The notes: a model not told the origin generated them from the sequence alone. A DNA stretch of 64,000 nt from an uncultured Flavobacteriaceae bacterium (GCA_947493175.1 CANLQD010000001.1:434001-498000); one strand, 5' to 3'. Shown: positions 56,399 to 63,047, counted from the stretch's first letter. Numbers and translations: made by a program.

Positions 56399-56695
56399 AT
56401 GAATTGGAAAATTCAAAAACTCAGTGATGGGGAAACCATCATTTCGAAAGAACCCGGAAATTCTATGTTGCCCATTTTGAAATCAAAACAACCGGTAAGG
56501 CTAGCACCTGTACGTTGGGAAGATTGCGAAGTCGGTGATATTGTATACTGTAAAGTACGTGGAAACTGCTTTACGCATCTTGTAAAAGGAAAGAACAACA
56601 AACGTGGCCTGTTAATTGGTAACAACCATGGTAGAATTAACGGATGGACCAAAAATGTGTATGGAAAGGTAATAGCGATATTACCAATGTCATAG
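56399..56695 (+). CDS. S24/S26 (LexA C-domain)-like small protein
   Basis: 98 residues. ISKEPGNSMLPILKSKQPVR has the GxSM serine region, VGDIVYCKVRGNCFTHLVKG gives the central strands with a candidate Lys, and GLLIGNNHGRINGW and VYGKVIAIL complete a LexA/signal-peptidase fold. There is no DNA-binding domain, so on its own it cannot be a repressor. It sits at the head of the RtcB/tRNA region. It might process or sense a partner, which is an inference. Strand and promoter agree with the downstream operon, but a terminator follows at 56847. Confidence 0.75.
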   Translation: MNWKIQKLSDGETIISKEPGNSMLPILKSKQPVRLAPVRWEDCEVGDIVYCKVRGNCFTHLVKGKNNKRGLLIGNNHGRINGWTKNVYGKVIAILPMS

Positions 56696-56751
56696 ACATT
56701 TCTTAAAATTGATTTTAAAAATAATACGATACAACGCAAGTAAACAGTAAC

Positions 56752-56817
56752 TATGACAAGTAATTTGAAACACATACCGGACGCTGAAAAGCTAGGATTG
56801 CATCAAATTAATGGGTA
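56752..56817 (+). CDS. Possible 21-residue leader peptide
   Basis: ATG-to-TAG frame (MTSNLKHIPDAEKLGLHQIN plus Gly) between the LexA-like gene and the terminator at 56847. There is no homologue I know. It is included because short frames also precede the terminators at 57227, 61083 and 61564. Confidence 0.25.
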
Positions 56818-56846
56818 GCTACTATTGAAAAACGATACAACACTAG

Positions 56847-56875
56847 AGCGTCCAAGAAATTGGGCGCTTTTTTTG
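56847..56875 (+). terminator. Rho-independent terminator (GNRA loop)
   Basis: AGCGTCCAA and TTGGGCGCT form a 9-bp stem with one G-U pair and a GAAA tetraloop, followed by seven or more T residues. The equivalent at 61083 has the same stem. Confidence 0.92.
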
Positions 56876-57018
56876 TGTAAACTTTTTAGAGAATACCCAA
56901 AAATCTAAAAGAATGCCATTTGAAAGCTAAGCAGTTAGAAAACAGCAAATTAATACCATATGCTGCACTCCGTTGAATAACGGACAGGATTTTCTATATC
57001 CAAATTTAAACATAACTA

Positions 57019-57031
57019 ATTGATAATCAAT
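57019..57031 (+). promoter_or_regulatory. Palindromic operator, copy 1
   Basis: ATTGATAATCAAT is a perfect 13-bp palindrome around one base. The -7 box (57074) starts 55 bp downstream. The identical palindrome (central base differing) is at 61269, with exactly the same 55-bp spacing. Confidence 0.8.
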
Positions 57032-57073
57032 ATTTTAAATTTATTTTTTCTTGCGTAGTTTAAAAATCTGTTC

Positions 57074-57081
57074 TAGCTTTG
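57074..57081 (+). promoter_or_regulatory. -7 promoter box before the RtcB operon
   Basis: TAGCTTTG is a perfect TAnnTTTG. A TTG in TTTTTTCTTG about 21 bp upstream serves as -33. It should drive the leader at 57121 and, by read-through of the terminator at 57227, the operon from 57321. Confidence 0.7.
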
Positions 57082-57120
57082 CACCGCAATACAGCGCAAA
57101 ACAATTCTAAACTGAAGTAG

Positions 57121-57204
57121 TATGACTTATGTACCCACACATCGGAATACCGGAAAAGCACTCAGTGTTTTTTTAGGGTCGCTTCAGGACTTCATACACA
57201 CATA
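57121..57204 (+). CDS. Possible 27-residue leader peptide
   Basis: A short ATG frame (MTYVPTHRNTGKALSVFL, then GSLQDFIHT) stands right after the palindrome-controlled promoter and ends 23 bp before a terminator. This geometry would fit attenuation. There is no homologue I know. Confidence 0.3.
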
Positions 57205-57226
57205 AATCTATCATAGATACTGTAAG

Positions 57227-57262
57227 AAAGTCCGAAGCTCACCGTTTCGGACTTTTTTTTGC
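57227..57262 (+). terminator. Terminator between leader and RtcB operon
   Basis: AAAGTCCGAA and TTTCGGACTTT form a strong stem with an 8-nt loop and a run of T. Placed between the promoter and the first operon gene, it would have to be read through for the operon to be expressed from this promoter. Confidence 0.92.
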
Positions 57263-57320
57263 CTTCGAATTTTCGGATAGCCCTTTCCGGTTTACGCGAG
57301 TACCGTTCAAAACAGAATAG

Positions 57321-58100
57321 ATGCGATGCCTTCTTATCGCATCCGATTTTGACGGTCAAAAGATGCGTCACCATCAGTTCAAACAAAGTAAAACGGAAAA
57401 GGAATGTGTAGTGAAGCCAGCACATATTAAATGTAAAAGACAAAAAGAAATTCGTCGTATCCGAAAGAGACAGCGTCAAATATGGGTAGAAAAATCAGAA
57501 TTAGGCCTTATTGAATTAAAGAAACCCATTCGGCATGGTTGGTTTAAAGAAGTGGTTATTACCCATCGTGTAGAGAATTATAAAAATAGGGCCGCCATAC
57601 GAGAGGTATATGATAACCTTGAAAAAATATTCTGGGGAAGAACTAAGGAAGAAGCAGAAAGAAAATGGCTTCATGAGACTTCAAAGTATTTGATCAATAA
57701 GGAGATTCCGACCATCAGTAGAAAACAATACAATCGATTAAGTCATAAAGCAAAATCTTTATGTGTGCCTTTCTACTATATGGTTGAAAGTAAAAAGGTA
57801 AGGCTTCGGTACTATGTGAAAATCCCTAAAGGGGCCTATCGCATCAAATTTACAAGGGCCTATATCACCCATAGTAAGCGTATCGACCCAAAACTGGAGA
57901 GTGAAAGTGCTTTGTTAAAACAACAAATATTGAAACAAGGGTACTACGAGGCAAGTGAAAAATTAGATAAATGGAAAGATTGGTGGAAAATAGAAGAAGC
58001 TAAAAAAAGGGACAGAAGAATTAAACAAAATGTTCAAAAGCTTCGAAAGTATTCTATAGACCAATTACTAAAAGATGACATATCATGGGAAAGAAATTAA
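57321..58100 (+). CDS. Unknown basic protein co-transcribed with RtcB
   Basis: 259 residues (or 245 from the in-frame ATG at 57363). It is very rich in Lys/Arg, especially at the N-terminus (HIKCKRQKEIRRIRKRQRQI), with no signal peptide, membrane helix or recognised motif. The centre has REVYDNLEKIFWGRTKEEAE and GAYRIKFTRAYITH. Its charge suggests RNA or ribosome binding, which is an inference. Its 3' end overlaps rtcB by 16 bp, so the two are translationally coupled. It is the most likely undescribed part of the repair operon. Confidence 0.8.
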   Translation: MRCLLIASDFDGQKMRHHQFKQSKTEKECVVKPAHIKCKRQKEIRRIRKRQRQIWVEKSELGLIELKKPIRHGWFKEVVITHRVENYKNRAAIREVYDNLEKIFWGRTKEEAERKWLHETSKYLINKEIPTISRKQYNRLSHKAKSLCVPFYYMVESKKVRLRYYVKIPKGAYRIKFTRAYITHSKRIDPKLESESALLKQQILKQGYYEASEKLDKWKDWWKIEEAKKRDRRIKQNVQKLRKYSIDQLLKDDISWERN

Positions 58101-59476
58101 GCGGAAAAGACCTGATCAAATTGGGTTTTCCAAAGAACAACAGCATCAATATCACCTTAGGGCAAATTAATCGCTATCACAAACGAAAAAAGAAAGAACA
58201 GATCCTGGTAGAAGCCAAAAAGGTGTTACTACACCCTGAAGACTATCAAGGGGATGGTGTTTGGGGCAAGATTGCCGAAAGTTTGTTAGAGCCTGTCGTG
58301 GTAAAAAAGCAGACCCTCAATTCGGTACGCGCGCCCTTCCATATCTATGGTGAGCATGACATTGAAGAACAAGCAAAATACCAACTGTACGACGCTTTAA
58401 AACTTCCAATTTCTGTCGCCGGGGCTTTAATGCCAGATGCCCATAGTGGTTATGGTTTGCCTATCGGTGGTGTTTTGGCTACCAAGAATGCGGTGATTCC
58501 TTATGGTGTGGGTGTTGATATCGGTTGTCGCATGTGTTTAACGGTTTATCCGATTCCTGTTTCATACCTCAAGGGTAAGAAACACCAACTGGCAAACATG
58601 CTTTCGGAGCATACCAAGTTTGGAATGCGGGAGACCCATCAAATAAAGCACGACCATGAAATCTTTGAGCGGGATGAATTTAAGAACATCCCTTTGGTAA
58701 AAAGATTGAAGGATAAAGCGTATAAGCAGTTAGGAACCTCTGGTGGAGGCAATCACTTTGTGGAATTCGGAACGGTCAACATTACAGATGACAAAAACGA
58801 ATGGGGTTTGAAATTGGGTGAATACCTAGGTGTTCTCTCGCATAGTGGATCTCGCAGCTTAGGGGCAAATATTGCAAAGCATTACACCTATTTGGCAACA
58901 AAGCAGTGTCCGTTACCCAAACATGTACAGCATTTGGCGTGGTTGGATTTGAATACACATGACGGACAAGAATATTGGTTGGCAATGAATTTGGCAGGAG
59001 ATTATGCAAAGGCATGCCATGATGATATTCACGCTAGACTGGGGAAGCTTTTAGGAGCAAAGCCCGTAGTTAAAATAGAGAACCACCACAATTTTGCTTG
59101 GAAACAGGAGGTGAACGGTGAGGAGTGTATTGTACACAGAAAAGGAGCGACACCAGCTGCGAAAGGAGAATTAGGCATTATCCCTGGTTCTATGACCGCA
59201 CCAGGTTACATCGTAAGAGGTTTGGGTAACAAGGAGAGTTTAAACTCTGCTTCCCACGGTGCAGGACGTCTTTTTTCAAGACGAAAGTGTAAAGAAACGT
59301 TTACTCGAAGTGAGATTAAAAATCAACTAGAAGTAAATGAGGTAAGCCTTATTGGTGGAGGGATTGATGAGGCGCCAATGGCCTATAAAGACATCAAAAA
59401 AGTTATGGCGAATCAACAAGAGTTGGTGGAGGTATTAGGCACTTTCACACCCAAAATAGTGCGAATGGATAGGTGA
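58085..59476 (+). CDS. rtcB: RtcB-family RNA ligase (paralogue 2, PrfH-associated)
   Basis: 463 residues. All RtcB signatures are present: PDAHSGYGLPIGGVLATKNA, GVGVDIGCRM (Mn2+ ligands Asp and Cys), LGTSGGGNHFVEFG, SHSGSRSLG, and SASHGAGRLFSRRK with the guanylylated His. Family knowledge: RtcB seals 3'-phosphate/cyclic phosphate to 5'-OH RNA. The subgroup encoded beside prfH repairs cleaved 16S rRNA in the decoding centre. The gene overlaps the basic protein upstream by 16 bp. prfH follows after a 187-bp gap that shows no terminator, so it may share the transcript. Confidence 0.96.
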   Translation: MGKKLSGKDLIKLGFPKNNSINITLGQINRYHKRKKKEQILVEAKKVLLHPEDYQGDGVWGKIAESLLEPVVVKKQTLNSVRAPFHIYGEHDIEEQAKYQLYDALKLPISVAGALMPDAHSGYGLPIGGVLATKNAVIPYGVGVDIGCRMCLTVYPIPVSYLKGKKHQLANMLSEHTKFGMRETHQIKHDHEIFERDEFKNIPLVKRLKDKAYKQLGTSGGGNHFVEFGTVNITDDKNEWGLKLGEYLGVLSHSGSRSLGANIAKHYTYLATKQCPLPKHVQHLAWLDLNTHDGQEYWLAMNLAGDYAKACHDDIHARLGKLLGAKPVVKIENHHNFAWKQEVNGEECIVHRKGATPAAKGELGIIPGSMTAPGYIVRGLGNKESLNSASHGAGRLFSRRKCKETFTRSEIKNQLEVNEVSLIGGGIDEAPMAYKDIKKVMANQQELVEVLGTFTPKIVRMDR

Positions 59477-59663
59477 AAAAGTGCTTAGTTGGCAGTGGCA
59501 GTAAGCAGAATTACCCCAACTATGATCCCAAGCAGAGTCGAAAGCCCAGGAAGACATATGAGTTTATAAATAACATGTAGTCGTTAGCAGCGGTATTCAT
59601 AAGACATATTGAAAAACTACGATTATTGGAATACCAACGCTAGCGGCTTTTAAGAAGTAAAAA

Positions 59664-60383
59664 ATGGAAAAAATCATACAAATAACGGCAGGAAGAGGCC
59701 CGGCGGAATGCGGCTGGGTCGTTGCCCAAGTACTTAAACTGTTCTTGCAAGAGGCAAAACTTGAAGGGTTTCAGCATGTCATCTTGCATAGAGAAAAAAG
59801 TACTCAAAATGGTACGTTGCAATCGGTCACTATCGGCTTGACAGGGAAAAATATGGACGCCTTTTTAACAACTTGGTTGGGTACGATTCAGTGGATTGGC
59901 GCCTCGACCTTTCGAAAATACCATAAACGAAAAAACTGGTTCGTTGGTGCTTTTGAATTGAAGCAAATGCAAACTATGAATGTGGATGAAAAAGACATCT
60001 CTTTCCAAACCATGCGGAGCACTGGCCCTGGTGGCCAGAATGTAAATAAGGTAAACTCTGCCGTAAGGGCAATTCATAACCCAACAGGAGTTCAAGTGGT
60101 GGCCATGGATAGTCGTTCGCAACATCAAAATAAAAAACTGGCGATCGCGCGGCTAAAAGAAAAGGTAAATCAAGTAAATCTGGAACAGTTAAAAGGCGGT
60201 ATGACAGACCAATGGGAAAACCATCTAAGTTTACAGCGTGGAAATCCAGTTCGGATTTTTAAAGGAACGGATTTCAAACATCAAAAAGAGCATAAAAAAT
60301 ATAAGCCGAAACGGCAAAAGCTAAAGAACGAAACTAAAAAGACCTTGAAACGAGTTCAAGGCGAGCAACAAAAATGGGACTAA
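59664..60383 (+). CDS. prfH: Peptide chain release factor homologue PrfH
   Basis: 239 residues. The C-terminal half is a class-I release factor catalytic domain with STGPGGQNVNKVNSAVRA (GGQ at 123-125). It ends in a Lys-rich tail. The N-terminus (ITAGRGPAECGWVVAQVLKL) is the PrfH-specific part that replaces the codon-reading domains of RF1/RF2. PrfH frees nascent peptides from ribosomes whose decoding centre is cut, so that RtcB can reseal the rRNA. It follows rtcB on the same strand, and tpr starts within its last codons (10-bp overlap). Confidence 0.96.
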   Translation: MEKIIQITAGRGPAECGWVVAQVLKLFLQEAKLEGFQHVILHREKSTQNGTLQSVTIGLTGKNMDAFLTTWLGTIQWIGASTFRKYHKRKNWFVGAFELKQMQTMNVDEKDISFQTMRSTGPGGQNVNKVNSAVRAIHNPTGVQVVAMDSRSQHQNKKLAIARLKEKVNQVNLEQLKGGMTDQWENHLSLQRGNPVRIFKGTDFKHQKEHKKYKPKRQKLKNETKKTLKRVQGEQQKWD

Positions 60384-60901
60384 CAATAGCCGATACGTAT
60401 TATTTAAAAGCACAGGCTGCTTCTGGTTACGACTGGGACGAGGTTTGCGAATCATTGAATTATGCCCTGTCCTATGATGAAGACCATTGTGCATCGCTTT
60501 GCCTGCTCGGTTCTGTGTACGCAGAATACTTGGACCAATATGAAAAGGCCTTTGATTGCTTTGATAAAGTAATCGCTATCGATAGCGGACATACGGCAGT
60601 ATATCCATTGTACGTAAAATACTTGATTTGGTCCGACGAAATCGAAAGGGCTAGAAATTTAATCGACTTCGCCTTTACCATAAAAGGAATATCAAAAGGC
60701 AGTCTATGTTGGCTTTCCGCGTATGTAGCGGAAACCGAACAACGGTATCACACCGCGTTGAAACGACTGAAAAAAGCCAAAAAATACGCGTTCAATGATG
60801 CTTATTTCTCATTTATCGAAAAGGAGGAAAACAGGATCAAAAAGAAGTTGAAATTGGACGAACCCAAAGCAAAAAAGAAGAAGAAAAAGAATAAAAGGTA
60901 A
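60374..60901 (+). CDS. Small TPR-repeat protein of the PrfH operon
   Basis: 175 residues. Tandem TPR-type helices (EDHCASLCLLGSVYAEYLDQ, YEKAFDCFDKVIAIDSGHTA, RYHTALKRLKKAKKYAFN) are followed by a very basic tail (PKAKKKKKKNKR). TPRs mediate protein contacts, and the Lys tail suggests RNA or ribosome contact. It overlaps prfH by 10 bp, so it is coupled. Its role in the repair operon is unknown. Confidence 0.85.
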   Translation: MGLTIADTYYLKAQAASGYDWDEVCESLNYALSYDEDHCASLCLLGSVYAEYLDQYEKAFDCFDKVIAIDSGHTAVYPLYVKYLIWSDEIERARNLIDFAFTIKGISKGSLCWLSAYVAETEQRYHTALKRLKKAKKYAFNDAYFSFIEKEENRIKKKLKLDEPKAKKKKKKNKR

Positions 60902-60922
60902 TAGTGGAACGTTAAAAAATCA

Positions 60923-60930
60923 CATCTTTG
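60923..60930 (+). promoter_or_regulatory. -7 promoter box after the TPR gene
   Basis: CATCTTTG, the same octamer as at 56305 and 61324. A short ATG frame starts 9 bp later. Confidence 0.45.
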
Positions 60931-60938
60931 TAATGCAA

Positions 60939-61049
60939 ATGATACCGAGAAAGTTACATATGATCCAAAAACAAGGGCTTTGCCGCTGCGATTTTCGCTC
61001 AGAATATAGTGCGCGAAACGGACGCTTTGTGACTTTGTATGAAAGTTGA
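60939..61049 (+). CDS. Possible 36-residue leader peptide
   Basis: A frame of 36 codons (MIPRKLHMIQKQGLCRCDFR, then SEYSARNGRFVTLYES) sits between a CATCTTTG box and the terminator at 61083. There is no known homologue. The promoter/short frame/terminator pattern recurs in this region. Confidence 0.3.
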   Translation: MIPRKLHMIQKQGLCRCDFRSEYSARNGRFVTLYES

Positions 61050-61082
61050 TTCTATGAACTGATATAATATATCGATACAACG

Positions 61083-61115
61083 AAAGCGTCCAACGAACAT
61101 TGGGCGCTTTTTTTA
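61083..61115 (+). terminator. Rho-independent terminator
   Basis: AAAGCGTCCAA and TTGGGCGCTTT form the stem, followed by a T-tract. It matches 56847-56875 in stem sequence. Confidence 0.92.
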
Positions 61116-61268
61116 TGGAATATTTTTAAACCATTGAATGAGAAGTAAGAATATACAATAACAGCTAGTTGAAACACGAAACAATTGAGAGACAGGCGAT
61201 TGTAACAAATGTTCAAAATCCGCAGTATGACGGACAGGAATTCTAGTATCCATATTTAATCATAACTA

Positions 61269-61281
61269 ATTGATTATCAAT
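61269..61281 (+). promoter_or_regulatory. Palindromic operator, copy 2
   Basis: ATTGATTATCAAT, the same 13-bp palindrome as at 57019, with a 55-bp start-to-start distance to the -7 box at 61324. The two copies at one fixed spacing imply one regulator for both units. Confidence 0.8.
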
Positions 61282-61323
61282 AAATTAAATGTATTTTTTC
61301 TTGTGTATTCCAAAAATCGTTTT

Positions 61324-61331
61324 CATCTTTG
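61324..61331 (+). promoter_or_regulatory. -7 promoter box before the tRNA array
   Basis: CATCTTTG, at the same spacing from the palindrome as in copy 1. It is 25 bp before the short ORF at 61356. No other promoter box is seen between the terminator at 61564 and the first tRNA. Confidence 0.6.
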
Positions 61332-61355
61332 CAGCGTTCAAATTTTAAAGGATAA

Positions 61356-61538
61356 ATGAAAACACGACAACATATCAATACAGAAGAAAATCAATGTAGT
61401 TGGTGTTTTTATCAAATTAAAAAGATGGAAAGAGTACTACTACATACTGTTGCACAAATCAATTCGCCGAAATCGAGTTTGGATTTTTATGGGGAAAGAC
61501 TGTACAACTATAACAGGGAGAAGTATATGTTAGTTTGA
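61356..61538 (+). CDS. Short ORF leading the tRNA array
   Basis: 60 residues (MKTRQHINTEENQCSWCFYQ, then IKKMERVLLHTVAQINSPKS). It starts after AAGGATAA, a fair ribosome-binding site, which supports translation. It has a CSWC pair but no recognised family. It lies between the palindrome-controlled promoter and a terminator, so it could be a leader peptide or a small component of the system. Confidence 0.5.
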   Translation: MKTRQHINTEENQCSWCFYQIKKMERVLLHTVAQINSPKSSLDFYGERLYNYNREKYMLV

Positions 61539-61563
61539 TCTAACGGCAAGTATAATAATACGT

Positions 61564-61597
61564 AAGCGTCTCCCAATACAGGAGGCGCTTTTTTTTG
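61564..61597 (+). terminator. Terminator just before the tRNA array
   Basis: AAGCGTCTCC and GGAGGCGCTT form a stem of 10 bp (one G-U) with a T-tract. The first tRNA starts about 45 bp later. Confidence 0.92.
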
Positions 61598-61643
61598 ATG
61601 TTCATTGAAACCCTCATAGAGGGATTTGGTAAAACCTAAATAT

Positions 61644-61717
61644 TGACTCGTAGCTCAGCAGGTTAGAGCAAGGCCCTTTTAAGGTCGAGGTCATGGGTTC
61701 GATTCCCATCGGGTCAA
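61644..61717 (+). tRNA. tRNA-Lys (TTT)
   Basis: Acceptor TGACTCG/CGGGTCA, D-stem GCTC/GAGC, anticodon loop CTTTTAA, T-loop TTCGATT. One A-G mismatch at the top of the anticodon stem. First tRNA of the array; CCA is not encoded. Confidence 0.93.
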
Positions 61718-61723
61718 CAAAAC

Positions 61724-61810
61724 GGAAGGACAAGCCAATGGGCGGTGGCCACACTCTTGAAAAGTGTTCGGAGATAACGACTCGTGTGGGTTCGACTCCC
61801 ACTCCTTCCG
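61724..61810 (+). tRNA. tRNA-Ser (TGA)
   Basis: Acceptor GGAAGGA/TCCTTCC, anticodon loop CTTGAAA on an ACACT/AGTGT stem, long variable arm as expected for Ser, discriminator G. Confidence 0.92.
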
Positions 61811-61815
61811 CAAAT

Positions 61816-61903
61816 GGAGAGTAGATAAATATTGGTTTGTTATGCTTGTCTGCTAAACAAGTTCACGGTCCTCGTGATAAAGGTTCGATTCCTTTACTCT
61901 CCG
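61816..61903 (+). tRNA. tRNA-Ser (GCT)
   Basis: Acceptor GGAGAGT/ACTCTCC, anticodon loop CTGCTAA on CTTGT/ACAAG, long variable arm (TCACGG...CGTGA). The D arm is AT-rich and weak. Confidence 0.9.
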
Positions 61904-61908
61904 CTAAA

Positions 61909-61980
61909 GATATTGTAGCTCAATGGTAGAGCAAGGACCTGTTAAGTCTGAGGTTGTAGGTTCGAACCCTACCAATAACG
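61909..61980 (+). tRNA. tRNA-Asn (GTT)
   Basis: Acceptor GATATTG/CAATAAC with one A-A mismatch, D-stem GCTC/GAGC, loop CTGTTAA, T arm GTAGG/CCTAC. Mismatches in the acceptor and anticodon stem mark it as divergent. Confidence 0.88.
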
Positions 61981-61984
61981 CTAA

Positions 61985-62059
61985 GACAAGGTGGCTGAAT
62001 GGATTAAAGCAGCTAGCTAGCAAATCTGTTTTTTGCAGGTTCAAATCCTGTCCTTGTCT
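61985..62059 (+). tRNA. tRNA-Cys-like (GCA), abnormal anticodon arm
   Basis: Acceptor GACAAGG/CCTTGTC and T arm GCAGG/CCTGT are sound, and the body resembles flavobacterial tRNA-Cys. The loop reads CTAGCAAA, eight bases with GCA one place late, on a stem (GCTAG/TCTGT) with few pairs. A TAGCTAGC tandem suggests a small duplication. The amino-acid assignment is tentative. Confidence 0.6.
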
Positions 62060-62067
62060 CAAATTAT

Positions 62068-62150
62068 GGAAGCATTGAGCAATTGGTTGGCTCGCCAGAC
62101 TGTAAATCTGGTTTCTTCGGAGCGTGTAGGTTCGAGTCCTACTGCTTCCA
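62068..62150 (+). tRNA. tRNA-Tyr (GTA)
   Basis: Acceptor GGAAGCA/TGCTTCC, anticodon loop CTGTAAA on CCAGA/TCTGG, long variable arm with a TTCG loop. A well-formed class II tRNA. Confidence 0.93.
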
Positions 62151-62156
62151 CAACAG

Positions 62157-62228
62157 GCATCTATGGTGTAATTGGCAACATAGTAGACTTCCAATCTTCA
62201 GTTTCGAGTTCAAAACTCGATAGATGCT
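62157..62228 (+). tRNA. tRNA-Gly (TCC)
   Basis: Acceptor GCATCTA/TAGATGC, loop CTTCCAA, T arm CGAGT/ACTCG. One T-T mismatch in the anticodon stem. Acceptor is almost identical to the array tRNA-Arg at 62316. Confidence 0.9.
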
Positions 62229-62238
62229 CCTATAAAAC

Positions 62239-62310
62239 ACGTTCATGGTGTAATGGTAGCATGGCGAGTCTCCAAAACTTGCGGTTAGGGTTCAAATCCT
62301 TATGGACGTG
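62239..62310 (+). tRNA. tRNA-Trp (CCA)
   Basis: Acceptor ACGTTCA/TGGACGT, loop CTCCAAA on CGAGT/ACTTG, discriminator G. T arm TAGGG/CCTTA. Confidence 0.9.
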
Positions 62311-62315
62311 CAGAA

Positions 62316-62387
62316 GCATCTATGGTGTAACGGATAGCACAAGAGACTTCTAATCTCTAAGTCTAAGTTCAAATCTTAGTAGATGTA
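62316..62387 (+). tRNA. tRNA-Arg (TCT)
   Basis: Acceptor GCATCTA/TAGATGT, loop CTTCTAA on a perfect AGAGA/TCTCT stem, T arm CTAAG/CTTAG. Discriminator A. Confidence 0.92.
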
Positions 62388-62395
62388 CAAAATAG

Positions 62396-62467
62396 GGTTC
62401 ATTGGGGTAATGGCTATCCTTCCCGACTGTCTCTCGGGAGATACGAGTTCGATTCTCGTATGAACCG
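62396..62467 (+). tRNA. tRNA-Asp (GTC)
   Basis: Acceptor GGTTCAT/ATGAACC, loop CTGTCTC on CCCGA/TCGGG, T arm ACGAG/CTCGT, discriminator G. Confidence 0.93.
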
Positions 62468-62473
62468 CAAAAT

Positions 62474-62545
62474 CTAGGGGAATAACAATGGCTGTTTACC
62501 CGCTTTGGAAGCGGGAGGTTGCAGGTTCGAATCCTGTCCCTTAGA
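62474..62545 (+). tRNA. tRNA-Pro (TGG)
   Basis: Acceptor CTAGGGG/CCCTTAG (one G-U), loop TTTGGAA on CCCGC/GCGGG, T arm GCAGG/CCTGT. D-stem AACA/TGTT is unusual. Confidence 0.9.
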
Positions 62546-62551
62546 CAAAAC

Positions 62552-62623
62552 GCTCCGTTGGTCAAATGGTCAAGACGCCACACTTTCTATGTGGAATTAA
62601 GGGTTCGATTCCCTTACGGAGTG
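62552..62623 (+). tRNA. tRNA-Glu (TTC)
   Basis: Acceptor GCTCCGT/ACGGAGT, loop CTTTCTA on CCACA/TGTGG, T arm AAGGG/CCCTT, discriminator G. Confidence 0.92.
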
Positions 62624-62628
62624 CTATT

Positions 62629-62700
62629 TGAGGCATAGCTCAGCGGAAGAGCATCACGCTTACATCGTGGTAGTCATAGGTTCGAATCCTATTGCCTCAA
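62629..62700 (+). tRNA. tRNA-Val (TAC)
   Basis: Acceptor TGAGGCA/TGCCTCA, D-stem GCTC/GAGC, loop CTTACAT, T arm ATAGG/CCTAT, discriminator A. Confidence 0.93.
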
Positions 62701-62705
62701 CAAAT

Positions 62706-62778
62706 TGAGATGTAGCTTAAAAGGTAGAGCATCGCTCTCATAAGGCGAAGGGTTCAGGTTCGACTCCTGACATCTCAA
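62706..62778 (+). tRNA. tRNA with CAT anticodon (Met, or Ile after modification)
   Basis: Acceptor TGAGATG/CATCTCA, loop CTCATAA on TCGCT/GGCGA, T arm TCAGG/CCTGA. The paired 1-72 T-A end excludes an initiator tRNA. A lysidine-modified tRNA-Ile cannot be told apart by eye. Confidence 0.9.
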
Positions 62779-62783
62779 CACAA

Positions 62784-62860
62784 GCAGGGATGGCCAAAAT
62801 GGCAAAGGCGCCTGATTCAGAATCAGGTATTTGAGAGTTCGAGTCTCTCTTCCTGTACCA
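62784..62860 (+). tRNA. tRNA-Leu (CAG), short variable arm, CCA encoded
   Basis: Acceptor GCAGGGA/TTCCTGT (G-U rich), loop TTCAGAA on CCTGA/TCAGG, T arm GAGAG/CTCTC. It has a Leu-type D arm but only a 7-nt variable region where Leu normally has a long arm. The only array member with an encoded CCA. Confidence 0.85.
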
Positions 62861-62972
62861 AGGGTTAAAATAGATGAACAGTCTGTTTTGAATTGAAATT
62901 TTGTAAAAAGTACATGAGACGAGAAGTATACCCTGAGCGCAGCCGAAGGGAGCCGCTCTCCCTGTACTATTT
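62861..62972. other. 112-nt break in the array carrying a small repeat
   Basis: No tRNA is found here, while most array gaps are 4-10 nt. It contains CCCTGAGCGCAGCCGAAGGG (62931-62950), a relative of the insertion in tRNA-Phe. The flanks GTACA and TGTAC can pair. Confidence 0.6.
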
Positions 62973-63045
62973 GCTCCACTAGCCCAAATGGAAGAGGCGT
63001 CGAGTTAAGCCCCGTTCAGTCTTGGTTCGAATCCGAGGTGGGGTA
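62973..63045 (+). tRNA. tRNA-like, probably Leu (TAA), degenerate anticodon arm
   Basis: Acceptor GCTCCAC/GTGGGGT and T arm CTTGG/CCGAG with TTCGAAT are clear. The anticodon region (TCGAG, TTAAGC, CCCGT) pairs at only about three positions and the loop length is uncertain. TAA is the most likely anticodon. Confidence 0.65.
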
Positions 63046-63047
63046 CT

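Larger units (their letters stand above)
56821..57090 (+). repeat. Regulatory block, copy 1 (before the RtcB operon)
   Basis: It contains GATACAAC, terminator AGCGTCCAA/TTGGGCGCT, then CGGACAGGA, TTTAAACATAACTAATTGAT, the palindrome, TTTTTTCTTG and CTTTGCACCG. The same order is at 61073-61335, before the tRNA array. The middle is more diverged, while the ends are nearly identical. Confidence 0.9.
61073..61335 (+). repeat. Regulatory block, copy 2 (before the tRNA array)
   Basis: Same order of elements as 56821-57090: GATACAAC, the GCGC-stem terminator, CGGACAGGA, CATAACTAATTGATTATCAA, TTTTTTCTTG and CTTTGCAGCG. The unit is about 260 bp. It stands before the short ORF and the tRNA array. Confidence 0.9.
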
